The notes: generated by a model not told the origin, from the sequence alone. A stretch of DNA of 19,997 nucleotides from Prevotellaceae bacterium (GCA_031257655.1 JAIROF010000179.1:1-19997), one strand, 5' to 3'. Positions 7,784-15,202 are shown, counted from the stretch's first letter. Program-made: numbers and translations.

Positions 7784-8665
7784 CTATGGGTACACTTCTT
7801 TTTTGTACGCTTTTAGCGTATTTTTCATGAGCGATACAATCGTCATGGGGCCAACGCCGCCGGGCACAGGCGTGATGTAGCTGCACTTGGCGGCCACCTC
7901 GTCGAACTTTACGTCGCCCTTGAGGCGGAAGCCGCTCTTGGCGTCGGCTGCGGGGACGCGCGTAGTGCCAACGTCTATCACCACCGCGCCGTGGGCGACC
8001 ATGTCGGCGGTGAGAAATTCGGGTTGCCCGAGCGCCGCAATGATGATGTCCGCCGAGCGGCAAATGTCCTTAATGTTGCGCGTGCGGCTGTGGCAAATGG
8101 TTACGGTGCAGTCGCCGGGCGCATCCTTTTGCGACAGCAGGTTGGCCACCGGGCGCCCCACGATGTTGCTGCGCCCCAGCACCACGCAGTGCTTACCGGC
8201 GGTAGCTATTTCGTAGCGCCGCAGCAGCTCCTTTACTCCCGCCGGCGTAGCCGACACGTATGCCGGCAGCCCAATGGCCATGCGCCCCGCGTTGACGGGG
8301 TGAAAGCCGTCCACATCTTTTTTCGGGTCAATCGCTTCGATTATCCGCTGCTCGTTGATGTGGCGTGGGAGCGGCAGCTGCACAATGAAGCCGTCCACCT
8401 CCTCGTCGGCGTTGAGCAGGGCAATGGCGGCCAGCAGCTCCGCTTCGGTCAGGCTGTCGGCAAAGCGCAGCACCTGCGACCTGAAGCCGCATTCGCCGCA
8501 CGCTTTTTCTTTGCCGGCGACGTACGTTTGGCTTGCGCCGTCGTTGCCCGCAATGATAGCCACCAGCTGCGGCGCCCGCCTTCCTGCGGCGACAAAGCTT
8601 TCCACCTCAGCGCGGATTTCGGCTTTAATTGCCGCCGCAACTTTTTTCCCATCAATAATCTGCAT
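7784..8665 (-). CDS. folD: Bifunctional methylenetetrahydrofolate dehydrogenase/cyclohydrolase
   Basis: This 293-residue cytosolic enzyme interconverts 5,10-methylene-THF, 5,10-methenyl-THF and 10-formyl-THF using NADP+, supplying one-carbon units for purines and formyl-Met. Visible motifs are YVAGK (48-52), with Tyr48 and the catalytic Lys52, then DGFIVQLPLP (91-100), KDVDGFHPVNAGR (116-128), the nucleotide-binding VVLGRSNIVGRPVANLL (161-177) and the signature PVPGGVGPMT (266-275). Length is normal. The ATG at 8665 follows the 217-bp heptamer array that separates it from ffh; no promoter is visible in the array, so read-through from ffh is likely. The hydrolase gene follows 12 bp after the stop. 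Confidence 0.98.
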   Translation of the reverse strand: MQIIDGKKVAAAIKAEIRAEVESFVAAGRRAPQLVAIIAGNDGASQTYVAGKEKACGECGFRSQVLRFADSLTEAELLAAIALLNADEEVDGFIVQLPLPRHINEQRIIEAIDPKKDVDGFHPVNAGRMAIGLPAYVSATPAGVKELLRRYEIATAGKHCVVLGRSNIVGRPVANLLSQKDAPGDCTVTICHSRTRNIKDICRSADIIIAALGQPEFLTADMVAHGAVVIDVGTTRVPAADAKSGFRLKGDVKFDEVAAKCSYITPVPGGVGPMTIVSLMKNTLKAYKKEVYP

Positions 8666-8678
8666 TTGTTTTTGGGGC

Positions 8679-8895
8679 TTTTAGTTATTAGTTCTTGGTT
8701 ATTAGCTATTGGTTCTTGGTTCTTAGTTCTTGGTTCTTGGTTCTTGGTTTTAAGTTCTTGGTTCTTAGTTCTTAGTTCTTAGTTTTTAGTTCTTAGTTCT
8801 TGGTTCTTGGTTCTTGGTTCTTGGTTCTTGGTTCTTGGTTCTTGGTTCTTGGTTCTTGGTTTTTAGTTTTTAGTTTTTAGTTTTTAGTTTTTAGT
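8679..8895. repeat. 31-unit heptamer array spanning the ffh-folD junction
   Basis: Thirty-one consecutive 7-bp units with no insertion or deletion over 217 bp. Fifteen are TCTTGGT, seven TTTTAGT, five TCTTAGT and four are single variants (TATTAGT, TATTAGC, TATTGGT, TTTAAGT). Variation is by substitution only, and identical units cluster: nine TCTTGGT in a row (8798-8860), then five TTTTAGT (8861-8895). That pattern is expected from slippage or unequal exchange. The array includes the ffh stop codon (8891-8893) and ends 13 bp before folD. In the mRNA it reads ACCAAGA/ACTAAGA/ACTAAAA. Confidence 0.98.
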
Positions 8896-10219
8896 TGATT
8901 TTCCCTCCCATCAGGTTCATCAAGTTTTTAGCGCCGCCGCTACCCACCGACTTCATCATTTTTCGGGTATCGTCAAACTGCTTCAGCAGGCGGTTTACCT
9001 CCTCTATGCTTCGGCCGCTTCCTGCGGCGATACGCTTTCGGCGGCTACCGTTTATCAGCTCCGGCGTTGCGCGTTCCTGCGGCGTCATGGACGAAATAAT
9101 GGCCTCGATTTTCTTAAAGGCGTCGTCGTCGATGTCGATATTCTTCAGGGCCTTTCCGATGCCCGGGAGCATGCCCAGCAAATCTTTGACGTTGCCCATT
9201 TTTTTGATTTGCTGAATTTGGGAGATAAAATCGTTGAAGTTGAACTGATTTTTTGCGATGCGCTTTTGGATGCGGCGCGCTTCGGTTTCGTCGTACTGCT
9301 CCTGCGCGCGCTCCACCAGCGAAACGATGTCGCCCATGCCGAGGATTCTATCCGCCATGCGGTCGGGGTAGAACACCTGCAGGGCGTCCATTTTTTCGCC
9401 CATGCTCATGAGCTTGATGGGCTTGCTGACCACCGCGCGAATGGAGAGCGCTGCGCCGCCGCGCGTATCGCCGTCGAGCTTGGTGAGCACCACGCCGTCG
9501 AAGTTGAGGCGTTCGTTGAACTCCTTGGCCGTGTTCACGGCGTCCTGACCGGTCATGGAGTCCACCACGAACAGGGTTTCGGAGGGCGACACGGCCTTTT
9601 TCACGGCGGCAATTTCGCGCATCATCTCCTCGTCGATGGCCAGCCGCCCCGCCGTGTCGATGATCACCACGTTGTGCCCGTTCCTTTTGGCGTAGTCTAT
9701 GGCGTTTTTGGCTATCTGCACGGCGTTTTTATTTTCCTCCTCCGCGTACACGTGCACCCCCACCTGCTGCCCCAGCACCTTGAGCTGGTCGATGGCGGCG
9801 GGGCGGTACACGTCGCAGGCCGCGAGCAGCGGCGCGCGCCCTTTTTTGCGAATAAACGCGGCGAGCTTCCCCGAAAAGGTTGTTTTGCCGGAGCCTTGCA
9901 GCCCGGCAATCAGCACCACCGCCGGATTACCTTTCAGCGCCACCTCCTCCGCCTCCTTGCCCATGAGCGTAACCAGCTCGTCGCGCACAATTTTGGTGAG
10001 CATTTGCCCCGGCTTTACGGCGGTCAGCACGCTTTGCCCGAGCGCTTTTTGCTTTACCTCGTCGGTAAATGTTTTGGCTACCTTGTAGCTCACGTCGGCG
10101 TCGAGCAGCGCCTTGCGAATTTCCTTGAGCGTTTCGGCAACGTTGATTTCGGTGATGCGGCCTTCGCCTTTCAGCGTTTTAAAGGCGCGCTCCAGCTTGT
10201 CTTGTAGGTTCTCAAACAT
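8891..10219 (-). CDS. ffh: Signal recognition particle GTPase Ffh (SRP54)
   Basis: A 442-residue GTPase that binds signal sequences on nascent chains together with SRP RNA and delivers ribosomes to FtsY at the membrane. The N domain is residues 1-95. The G domain carries GLQGSGKTT (106-114), CDVYRPAAIDQL (135-146), DTAGR (188-192) and TKLDGDTRGG (246-255). The Met-rich M domain (about 300-434) contains the SRP RNA-binding SRRKRIAAGSG (392-402) and ends KNLMNLMGGKIN. All key residues are present and length is normal. The stop codon lies inside the heptamer array 8679-8895. The ATPase gene ends 21 bp upstream, so the two may be co-transcribed. I found no recognisable SRP RNA gene in the window. 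Confidence 0.98.
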   Translation of the reverse strand: MFENLQDKLERAFKTLKGEGRITEINVAETLKEIRKALLDADVSYKVAKTFTDEVKQKALGQSVLTAVKPGQMLTKIVRDELVTLMGKEAEEVALKGNPAVVLIAGLQGSGKTTFSGKLAAFIRKKGRAPLLAACDVYRPAAIDQLKVLGQQVGVHVYAEEENKNAVQIAKNAIDYAKRNGHNVVIIDTAGRLAIDEEMMREIAAVKKAVSPSETLFVVDSMTGQDAVNTAKEFNERLNFDGVVLTKLDGDTRGGAALSIRAVVSKPIKLMSMGEKMDALQVFYPDRMADRILGMGDIVSLVERAQEQYDETEARRIQKRIAKNQFNFNDFISQIQQIKKMGNVKDLLGMLPGIGKALKNIDIDDDAFKKIEAIISSMTPQERATPELINGSRRKRIAAGSGRSIEEVNRLLKQFDDTRKMMKSVGSGGAKNLMNLMGGKIN

Positions 10220-10240
10220 GAAAAAAATAGCTTTTGGGCG

Positions 10241-11371
10241 TTAAAAAATTTTTGCCAGCCACTTTGAAAAAAACACGTCGTACACATGGTAAACGCCGTT
10301 TTCTTCGTACACCATTTCCCGCTCCACCAGCGCCGAGAGCGCCCTGTTGACGGAGCTGCCCTGCTTCAGGTTGTGCCGGGCAATGAAGTCGGAGCCGTTG
10401 GGACGGCTTACCCCTCCTTCGCGGGCTATGGCTTTCAGCAGCTGGAATTGGTAGGGGGTAAGCAGCGACTTGTAGGTGTAGTAGATAGGCGACCGCTCCT
10501 CCAGAATCAGGCGGTGCACCTGCTCCACCAGAGCTTTGGTTACCGTTGTTTCGGTATGCTCAAAAAGCCTGTTGAAAAAATACTGCACGTAAAACGTATG
10601 CACGCTGTAGTACTCCAGCGCCTCTTTTACCAGCTCGGTCGCAATAGATTTGCCGTGCTTCGCAAATTTATCGCGAATAAACCGGCAGTAGGTGTTTTTC
10701 TCTATTTTTTCTAAGAATAGTAAAGCTGTGTTTTGGTAGAACGGTCGTCCGCAGTCCGCGAACATGGACGTGAGCGGGTGCCTGTTGCTCCCCGAAAAAA
10801 CAAAGCTCACGTTGCTCAGGTGTTGAATATGCGACCACAAAAGCAGCTCCATGTTTTTTTCGGGGTATTGACCGATTTGCTGAAATTCGTCAAAGGCTAC
10901 CGCATACTTAACGTTTTGCGCAGACAGGTAGTGGAATATCTCCGACAGGCTTTTTTCGCTTTCCTGCGGTGTTTGATAATCTATCCCTATTTTTGGTGCT
11001 CCCGTAACCGTGTCGAACGACAGCTTTGCGCTGATGCCCGATATGAGAGTAGCGATTTTCTTCAGGTAGCTCTTCGATTGTCGCCACTCATGCTCTACAA
11101 CTGTCCTGCCGAGCAATCTTATGAAATCGTTCAGGTTGCCGGTGGGCATAATATCCACGTATAGCGTTTGCCACCCTTTCTTTTTTTGCAGCTGGTGAAA
11201 AACGTTTTTTATCAGCCCGGTTTTTCCCATCTTCCGCACCGAAAGCAGCGTAAGGTTTCGTCCGTTAGATAGGGCGTTGGTAACCTGTTTTGTCTCCTCT
11301 GCTCTGTCGCAAAAGTAGGCCGGAGAGTGGTAAGTTGCTACCAAAAATGGATTTTCTAAAGCAATCGCCAT
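10241..11371 (-). CDS. Archaeal-type P-loop ATPase with C-terminal winged helix
   Basis: A 376-residue protein of the 'ATPase predominantly from Archaea' type (STAND/AAA-like), common and often multicopy in Bacteroidota. The start MAIALENPFLV plus YFCDRAEE (19-26) is typical. The Walker A region SVRKMGKT (44-51) has Ser where the first Gly is usual; Lys50-Thr51 are present. Walker B is YAVAFDE (156-162), followed by FVFSGSNRH (190-198), the sensor-like strand of the family. The C-terminal third (about 300-376) looks like a winged helix: LTPYQFQLLKAIAREGG, then SVNRALSALVERE. Function is undefined for most members; ATP-driven sensing or DNA-linked roles are proposed. Its position between argS and ffh suggests a later arrival in a housekeeping neighbourhood. 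A 14-bp tandem array begins 28 bp upstream of its start. Confidence 0.85.
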   Translation of the reverse strand: MAIALENPFLVATYHSPAYFCDRAEETKQVTNALSNGRNLTLLSVRKMGKTGLIKNVFHQLQKKKGWQTLYVDIMPTGNLNDFIRLLGRTVVEHEWRQSKSYLKKIATLISGISAKLSFDTVTGAPKIGIDYQTPQESEKSLSEIFHYLSAQNVKYAVAFDEFQQIGQYPEKNMELLLWSHIQHLSNVSFVFSGSNRHPLTSMFADCGRPFYQNTALLFLEKIEKNTYCRFIRDKFAKHGKSIATELVKEALEYYSVHTFYVQYFFNRLFEHTETTVTKALVEQVHRLILEERSPIYYTYKSLLTPYQFQLLKAIAREGGVSRPNGSDFIARHNLKQGSSVNRALSALVEREMVYEENGVYHVYDVFFSKWLAKIF

Positions 11372-11679
11372 TTCTCAAGGTGTTGTATTTGTGTTAATTA
11401 CGCATTTTGCGTTGCGCATTTTGCGTTGCGCATTTTGCGTTGCGCATTTTGCGTTACGCATTTTGCGTTGCGCATTTTGCGTTGCGCATTTTGCGTTACG
11501 CATTTTGCGCTACGCATTTTGCGTTGCGCATTTTGCGCTACGCATTTTGCGCTACGCATTTTGCGTTGCGCACATGCATGCATCTTTTTTGGTGGACAAA
11601 AAAAATAAAAACGACTTTTTGGGGAGAACAAAAAAGGTAAGCAGCGCCTTTTTCTTACGTTTTTTAGAGGTCGCCGCTT
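11372..11679. other. 308-bp spacer between argS and the ATPase gene
   Basis: Besides the 14-bp array, the remainder (11574-11679) is AT-rich. On the minus strand, just past argS, GTAAG and CTTAC could form a 5-bp stem followed by CTTTTTT (about 11654-11629), a weak candidate argS terminator. GTTTTTTAGAGGT at 11659-11671 is the complement of ACCTCTAAAAAAC, which resembles the ends of the elements at 5488 and 15979. I see no good promoter for the ATPase gene. Confidence 0.5.
11400..11573. repeat. 14-bp tandem array upstream of the ATPase gene
   Basis: Twelve in-phase 14-bp units (11400-11567) plus a partial unit, consensus RCGCATTTTGCGYT. Units differ only at the first base (G or A) and near the end (GTT or GCT). 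Each unit contains GCGCATTTTGCG, nearly self-complementary around its T-run. Fourteen is two heptamers and each unit contains one CATTTTG, the heptamer seen at 2463. There is no spacer/repeat alternation, so it is not CRISPR. Confidence 0.97.
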
Positions 11680-13452
11680 TTACATTCGCTCCGGCAGCTC
11701 TATGCCAAGCAGCTCCATTGCCGTTTTCAGCGTTTTTCCTACTTGCTCAAGCAGGGCGAGGCGCTGCTGCTTTACCGCTACATCTTCTTCTTTTAGGATG
11801 GGAATATCGTGGTAGTACTGGTTAAACTCTTTTGCCAGCTCAAAGGCATAGTTGGCCACCAGCGCAGGCGAGTGCTCCGTGCCGGCTTGCGCCACCACCT
11901 GCGGAAAATCGGCCAAATTTTTCACCAGCTCCACCTCGCGCTCCCCGAGATCTGCGGCGCCGACGCTGGGGGCGAGCTCCTGCTCGCGCGCCTTGCGCAG
12001 CACCGAGCAGATGCGGGCAAACGTGTACTGTATAAAGGGCCCCGTGTTGCCGTTAAAGTCAATCGACTCTTTGGGGTCAAAGAGCATGGTCTTTTTGGGG
12101 TCGACCTTGAGGATAAAATACTTGAGGGCGCCCAGCCCTACCATCCGAAACAGCTGCTGCTGCTCGTCCTCCGGCATGTCGGTCAGCTTGCCCAGCTCCA
12201 GCGATGTTTCGCGCGCGGTGGCTATCATGTCGTCTATCAAATCGTCGGCGTCAACAACCGTGCCTTCGCGCGACTTCATTTTGCCGTCGGGCAGCTCCAC
12301 CATGCCGTACGAGAGGTGGTTGATGCTGTCGCACCAGGCGTAGCCCAGCTTCTTCAGGATGACCTTGAGCACCTGAAAGTGGTAGTTTTGCTCGCTGCCC
12401 ACTACGTAGATGAGCTCGCTGAAGTTGTACTCCGAAAAGCGCTGCCGGGCGGTGCCCAAATCCTGCGTCATGTACACCGACGTGCCGTCGGAGCGCAGCA
12501 GCAGCTTTTGGTCAAAACCGTTGTCGGAGAGGTCGCACCACACCGCGCCGTCCTCCTTCTTGAAGAAAACGCCCTTTTTCAGCCCCTCCTTAACGATTTC
12601 CTTGCCGAGCAGGTACGTTTTTGATTCGTAGTAGGTTTTGTCAAACGACACGCCCAGCTTTTTGTAGGTAGCGTCGAAGCCCTCATACACCCAGCCGTTC
12701 ATTTCCTCCCACAGGTCAAAAACGTCGTCGTTGCCCTGCTCCCAGAGGAGGAGCATGTTTTGCGCCTCCAGCAGTATGGGGGCCTGCCTTTTTGCCTCGT
12801 CCTCCGCCACGCCGGTGTGCCTTAGCGCAGATACCTGCCGCTTGTACTCCTTGTCAAATCTTACGTAGTATTCGCCCACGAGGTGGTCGCCTTTTTTGCC
12901 CGACGACTGCGGCGTTTCGCCGTTGGCGAACTTTTGCCACGCCAGCATCGATTTACAAATGTGAATGCCTCTATCGTTCACCAAGTTCACCTTTATAACC
13001 TGGTGGCCGTTGGCTTCGAGGATTTTGGCCAGCGAGTAGCCCAGCAGGTTGTTGCGAACATGCCCCAAGTGCAGCGGCTTGTTGGTGTTGGGCGACGAGT
13101 ACTCTACCATCACCGTTTTGCCGGACGGCGGGAAGCGCCCGAAGGATTCATCCTCGGCTATCTGCGCCAGCTGCGCAAGCCAAAAATCGTTGGACAGCTT
13201 GATGTTGAGGAAGCCTTTTACGACGTTAAATGCTGCTACCTGCGGCACGTTTGCTACGAGCCATTCGCCTATCTCTGCGCCTGCCTCCTCCGGCGATTTG
13301 CCGCTCAGCGTAGCGAGCGAAAAGAGAACGAGCGTTACATCGCCTTCGAACTCTTTGCGCGTTTTTTGCAGCTGCAGGGGCGCATCTTCGCTCCCGTAAA
13401 GGGCCTTTACGCAATCAGTAACTTTTTGTTTTACATGCAATTCTACATTCAT
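11680..13452 (-). CDS. argS: Arginyl-tRNA synthetase
   Basis: A class I aminoacyl-tRNA synthetase that charges tRNA-Arg in the cytosol. I start it at the ATG at 13452 (MNVELHVKQKV, 590 residues). An in-frame ATG at 13533 would add 27 residues unlike the family and would place the start inside the promoter. The N-terminal tRNA-recognition domain has KTRKEFEGDVT (30-40), the form I associate with Bacteroidota. The catalytic HIGH motif is HLGH (128-131) within SSPNTNKPLHLGHVRNN. The KMSKS-equivalent is MKSREG (392-397). YMTQDLGTARQR (327-338) and VGSEQNYHF (351-359) are also characteristic. The C-terminus ends in the expected anticodon-binding helices and Arg-Met. The gene is divergent from the TPR gene. 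Confidence 0.97.
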   Translation of the reverse strand: MNVELHVKQKVTDCVKALYGSEDAPLQLQKTRKEFEGDVTLVLFSLATLSGKSPEEAGAEIGEWLVANVPQVAAFNVVKGFLNIKLSNDFWLAQLAQIAEDESFGRFPPSGKTVMVEYSSPNTNKPLHLGHVRNNLLGYSLAKILEANGHQVIKVNLVNDRGIHICKSMLAWQKFANGETPQSSGKKGDHLVGEYYVRFDKEYKRQVSALRHTGVAEDEAKRQAPILLEAQNMLLLWEQGNDDVFDLWEEMNGWVYEGFDATYKKLGVSFDKTYYESKTYLLGKEIVKEGLKKGVFFKKEDGAVWCDLSDNGFDQKLLLRSDGTSVYMTQDLGTARQRFSEYNFSELIYVVGSEQNYHFQVLKVILKKLGYAWCDSINHLSYGMVELPDGKMKSREGTVVDADDLIDDMIATARETSLELGKLTDMPEDEQQQLFRMVGLGALKYFILKVDPKKTMLFDPKESIDFNGNTGPFIQYTFARICSVLRKAREQELAPSVGAADLGEREVELVKNLADFPQVVAQAGTEHSPALVANYAFELAKEFNQYYHDIPILKEEDVAVKQQRLALLEQVGKTLKTAMELLGIELPERM

Positions 13453-13530
13453 AGGGCACAACTTGTGAGAGATTAATGTGGGTGTTGATTTAGTTGTTGG
13501 AACTCTGTTGATCCGGAAAAAATAGTGCCA

Positions 13531-13538
13531 CAAAGTTA
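13531..13538 (-). promoter_or_regulatory. Promoter -7 element for argS
   Basis: On the minus strand TAACTTTG matches TAnnTTTG, 78 bp before the chosen ATG at 13452. A poor -33 (TTTA, 13562-13559) sits 20 bp upstream. It supports the shorter argS start. Confidence 0.6.
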
Positions 13539-13588
13539 GCGATATTTTTGGGAAAGGTAAAATCTTCCGCTCCCTGCAACTTTAAGAT

Positions 13589-13643
13589 AGCATAAAAGAT
13601 AGCCTAAAAAGAGCATAAAAGCGCTGGTAAAATAGCATAAAAG
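13589..13643. repeat. Helically phased AGCATAAAA repeats
   Basis: AGCATAAAA-like units start at 13589, 13601 (AGCCTAAAA), 13612 and 13634, i.e. 12, 11 and 22 bp apart, close to one or two helical turns. The last two extend to AGCATAAAAGCGCTG. Placement between divergent promoters makes a bent-DNA or regulator-binding role possible. Confidence 0.55.
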
Positions 13644-13705
13644 CGCTGCTAAGCATGGCGTGGCGCACGGTTTTTTTTGTTAGCTCTAAAAAAAAGCGCA
13701 AGGCT

Positions 13706-13737
13706 ATTGTGCATAAGAATTAAAATCGCTACTTTTG
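13706..13737 (+). promoter_or_regulatory. Bacteroidota-type promoter for the TPR gene
   Basis: ATTG (13706-13709), a 20-bp spacer and TACTTTTG (13730-13737) fit the -33/-7 pattern with one -33 mismatch. The expected leader is about 60 nt and the start at 13807 is preceded by A-rich sequence with no Shine-Dalgarno site. Confidence 0.75.
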
Positions 13738-13806
13738 CAACCCTGATTTGTGCAAAAAAAAATTATTGCGTACATACGAAAATAAATTGTAAATTAAATA
13801 TAGAAA

Positions 13807-14541
13807 ATGGCTAAGCAAAAATTATCGCATGCCGAAGATAACCTGGGCGCTATTGAGCATTCGCTGACCAGCGTAGAAGTTTTTATTGAGAAATACCAAA
13901 AGCTGCTTATATACGGCGCGGTGGGCTTGGTTTTGCTGATAGGCGTTTTCTTTGCCTACCGGAGCTGGTACAAGGCCCCGCTGGAGGAGGAGGCGCAATC
14001 GCAGCTGTTTGCTGCGGTGCAGTATTTTGAGCAGGATTCCCTCGCGCTGGCGCTTAACGGCGACGGCGCCAACCTTGGCCTGCTCGACATTGAAGACCGC
14101 TACGGAAGCACCGCAGCGGGCAACCTTGCCTGCTACTACGCCGGCCTGGCCTACCTGCATACCGGCGTGTTCGACGAAGCGATTGCCTACCTGAAAAAAT
14201 ACAGCCCCGGCGACAACCTCAGCAAGGCGCTCGTAAACGGCAACATTGGCGACGCCTACAGCGAGCTGCAGGACTACGACAAGGCCCTGTCGTACTACAA
14301 AAAAGCGGCCAATAGCGACCGCAGCCGCCTTACCGCGCCGCGATACCTGATGAAAGCCGGCATCCTCCTTGAGGCGCAGCGCAAATACGCCGAGGCAAAG
14401 AAAATCTACGAGCGGCTGAAAAAAGATTTCCCAAACTCCTCCGAAGGCTACGAAGCCGACCGCTGTATTGCTCGCGCACAGCAGCGGCTGCAACAGCAAG
14501 AGCAGCAGCCCCAGCAAGAGCAGCAGGAGCCCCGGCCGTGA
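13807..14541 (+). CDS. Membrane-anchored tetratricopeptide-repeat protein
   Basis: A 244-residue protein with a short basic N-terminus, one transmembrane segment (about 33-51, LLIYGAVGLVLLIGVFFAY) and a soluble C-terminal part. Helical TPR-like pairs span about 100-215: CYYAGLAYLHTGVFDEAIAYL, NIGDAYSELQDYDKALSYYKKA and KAGILLEAQRKYAEAKKIYERL carry the small/large residue pattern of TPRs. The topology resembles YfgM-type periplasmic TPR proteins that associate with the Sec/BAM assembly machinery, but that is analogy only. The C-terminus is a Gln/Glu/Pro tail (QQQEQQPQQEQQEPRP) made of CAG/GAG-type repeats. It has its own promoter and is followed 47 bp later by an intrinsic terminator, so it is probably transcribed mainly as a single gene. 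Confidence 0.88.
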   Translation: MAKQKLSHAEDNLGAIEHSLTSVEVFIEKYQKLLIYGAVGLVLLIGVFFAYRSWYKAPLEEEAQSQLFAAVQYFEQDSLALALNGDGANLGLLDIEDRYGSTAAGNLACYYAGLAYLHTGVFDEAIAYLKKYSPGDNLSKALVNGNIGDAYSELQDYDKALSYYKKAANSDRSRLTAPRYLMKAGILLEAQRKYAEAKKIYERLKKDFPNSSEGYEADRCIARAQQRLQQQEQQPQQEQQEPRP

Positions 14542-14588
14542 GCTGTCAAAGCGGTAGCGAGCATTGCAGGTGCGCTCACAACCCCTAC

Positions 14589-14625
14589 AACCAAGACGGT
14601 GCATTGCAAAGTCTTGGTTTTTTTT
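14589..14625 (+). terminator. Rho-independent terminator after the TPR gene
   Basis: AACCAAGAC (14589-14597) pairs perfectly with GTCTTGGTT (14611-14619) across a 13-base loop, followed by an uninterrupted T-run to 14625. It separates the TPR gene from ribH and argues against ribH starting at the in-frame ATG at 14599, which lies inside it. Confidence 0.88.
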
Positions 14626-14655
14626 AGTGTATCATTTTTGAATTTTGCAGCATAT

Positions 14656-15144
14656 ATGTCTTCTGCCCAACACAACCTCTCCCACGTGCACGACGGCGAA
14701 ATACCGTCGGCAAAGGAAATGCGCTTTGGCATTGTGGTATCGGAGTGGAACGTCGAAATCACCGGCAAGCTCCTTACCGGAGCGTACAACACGCTGATAA
14801 AGCACGAGGCAAAGGAAAAAAATATTATCGTGAAGTGGGTTCCCGGCAGCTTTGAGCTGCCGCTGGGGGCGCAGCTCGTTGCCGACAGCCACAAGGTGGA
14901 CGCCGTGATATGCCTTGGTTGCGTTATTCAGGGCGAAACGCGCCACTTCGACTTTATTTGCAGCGCAGCCTCAACCGGCATTATGCAGCTCAACCTTGAG
15001 TACAGCATGCCCTTCATATTTGGCCTGCTCACGCCCAACAACCTGCAGCAGGCGCAAGACCGCGCCGGCGGGAAGTACGGAAACAAGGGCGACGAAGCGG
15101 CAATAACCGCCATCAAAATGGTGGCCATGCAGCAAACAATTTAG
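14656..15144 (+). CDS. ribH: 6,7-dimethyl-8-ribityllumazine synthase
   Basis: Catalyses the penultimate step of riboflavin synthesis, condensing 5-amino-6-ribitylaminouracil with 3,4-dihydroxy-2-butanone 4-phosphate; family members form cytosolic pentamers or 60-mer shells. I start at ATG 14656 (MSSAQHNLSH, 162 residues, normal length). Motifs: RFGIVVSEWN (23-32), the aromatic-Asn ligand loop; VPGSFELP (62-69); GCVIQGETRHFD (88-99) with catalytic His97; and LLTPNNLQQAQDRAGG (124-139) with NKGDEAA (143-149). Trp31 stands where Phe is common. No riboswitch is visible upstream and no other rib genes are in the window. yebC follows 58 bp later across a heptamer array. Confidence 0.96.
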   Translation: MSSAQHNLSHVHDGEIPSAKEMRFGIVVSEWNVEITGKLLTGAYNTLIKHEAKEKNIIVKWVPGSFELPLGAQLVADSHKVDAVICLGCVIQGETRHFDFICSAASTGIMQLNLEYSMPFIFGLLTPNNLQQAQDRAGGKYGNKGDEAAITAIKMVAMQQTI

Positions 15145-15154
15145 CGCTAAATGT

Positions 15155-15196
15155 TGAATTTTAATTCTTAATTCTCAATTCTCAATTCTCAATTCT
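15155..15196. repeat. Heptamer array between ribH and yebC
   Basis: Six in-phase 7-bp units: TGAATTT, TAATTCT x2, CAATTCT x3. It starts 10 bp after the ribH stop and ends 6 bp before the yebC ATG, so it fills most of the spacer and would form the yebC translation leader. Confidence 0.9.
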
Positions 15197-15202
15197 TTTG
15201 AT

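Larger units (their letters stand above)
13453..13806. other. 354-bp divergent promoter region between argS and the TPR gene
   Basis: Contains a promoter in each direction (listed separately) and, between them, a short AT-rich region with phased AGCATAAAA repeats. At about 13664-13699, GCGC plus a T8 run faces an A8 run plus GCGC, so this segment could also fold. No small gene is convincing. Confidence 0.6.

Noticed and set aside
6672..8063. Long minus-strand frame overlapping the hydrolase and folD in another frame
   Set aside because: Arg/His/Gly-rich shadow of two well-supported genes.
7991..8782. Long plus-strand frame ending in repeated Ser-Trp-Phe-Leu-Val-Leu
   Set aside because: Antisense shadow of folD that runs into the heptamer array.
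9209..10207. 332-codon plus-strand frame
   Set aside because: Antisense shadow of ffh, rich in His, Gly and Val as expected from complementing GC-rich codons.
11400..11573. CRISPR array
   Set aside because: Units are contiguous with no unique spacers, only 14 bp long, and no cas genes are present.
13453..13533. Upstream in-frame start for ArgS
   Set aside because: It adds 27 residues unlike the family and the -7 promoter element sits at 13531-13538.
14599..14655. Upstream in-frame start for RibH
   Set aside because: It lies inside the terminator hairpin and adds a 19-residue extension unlike the family; ATG 14656 gives the normal length.
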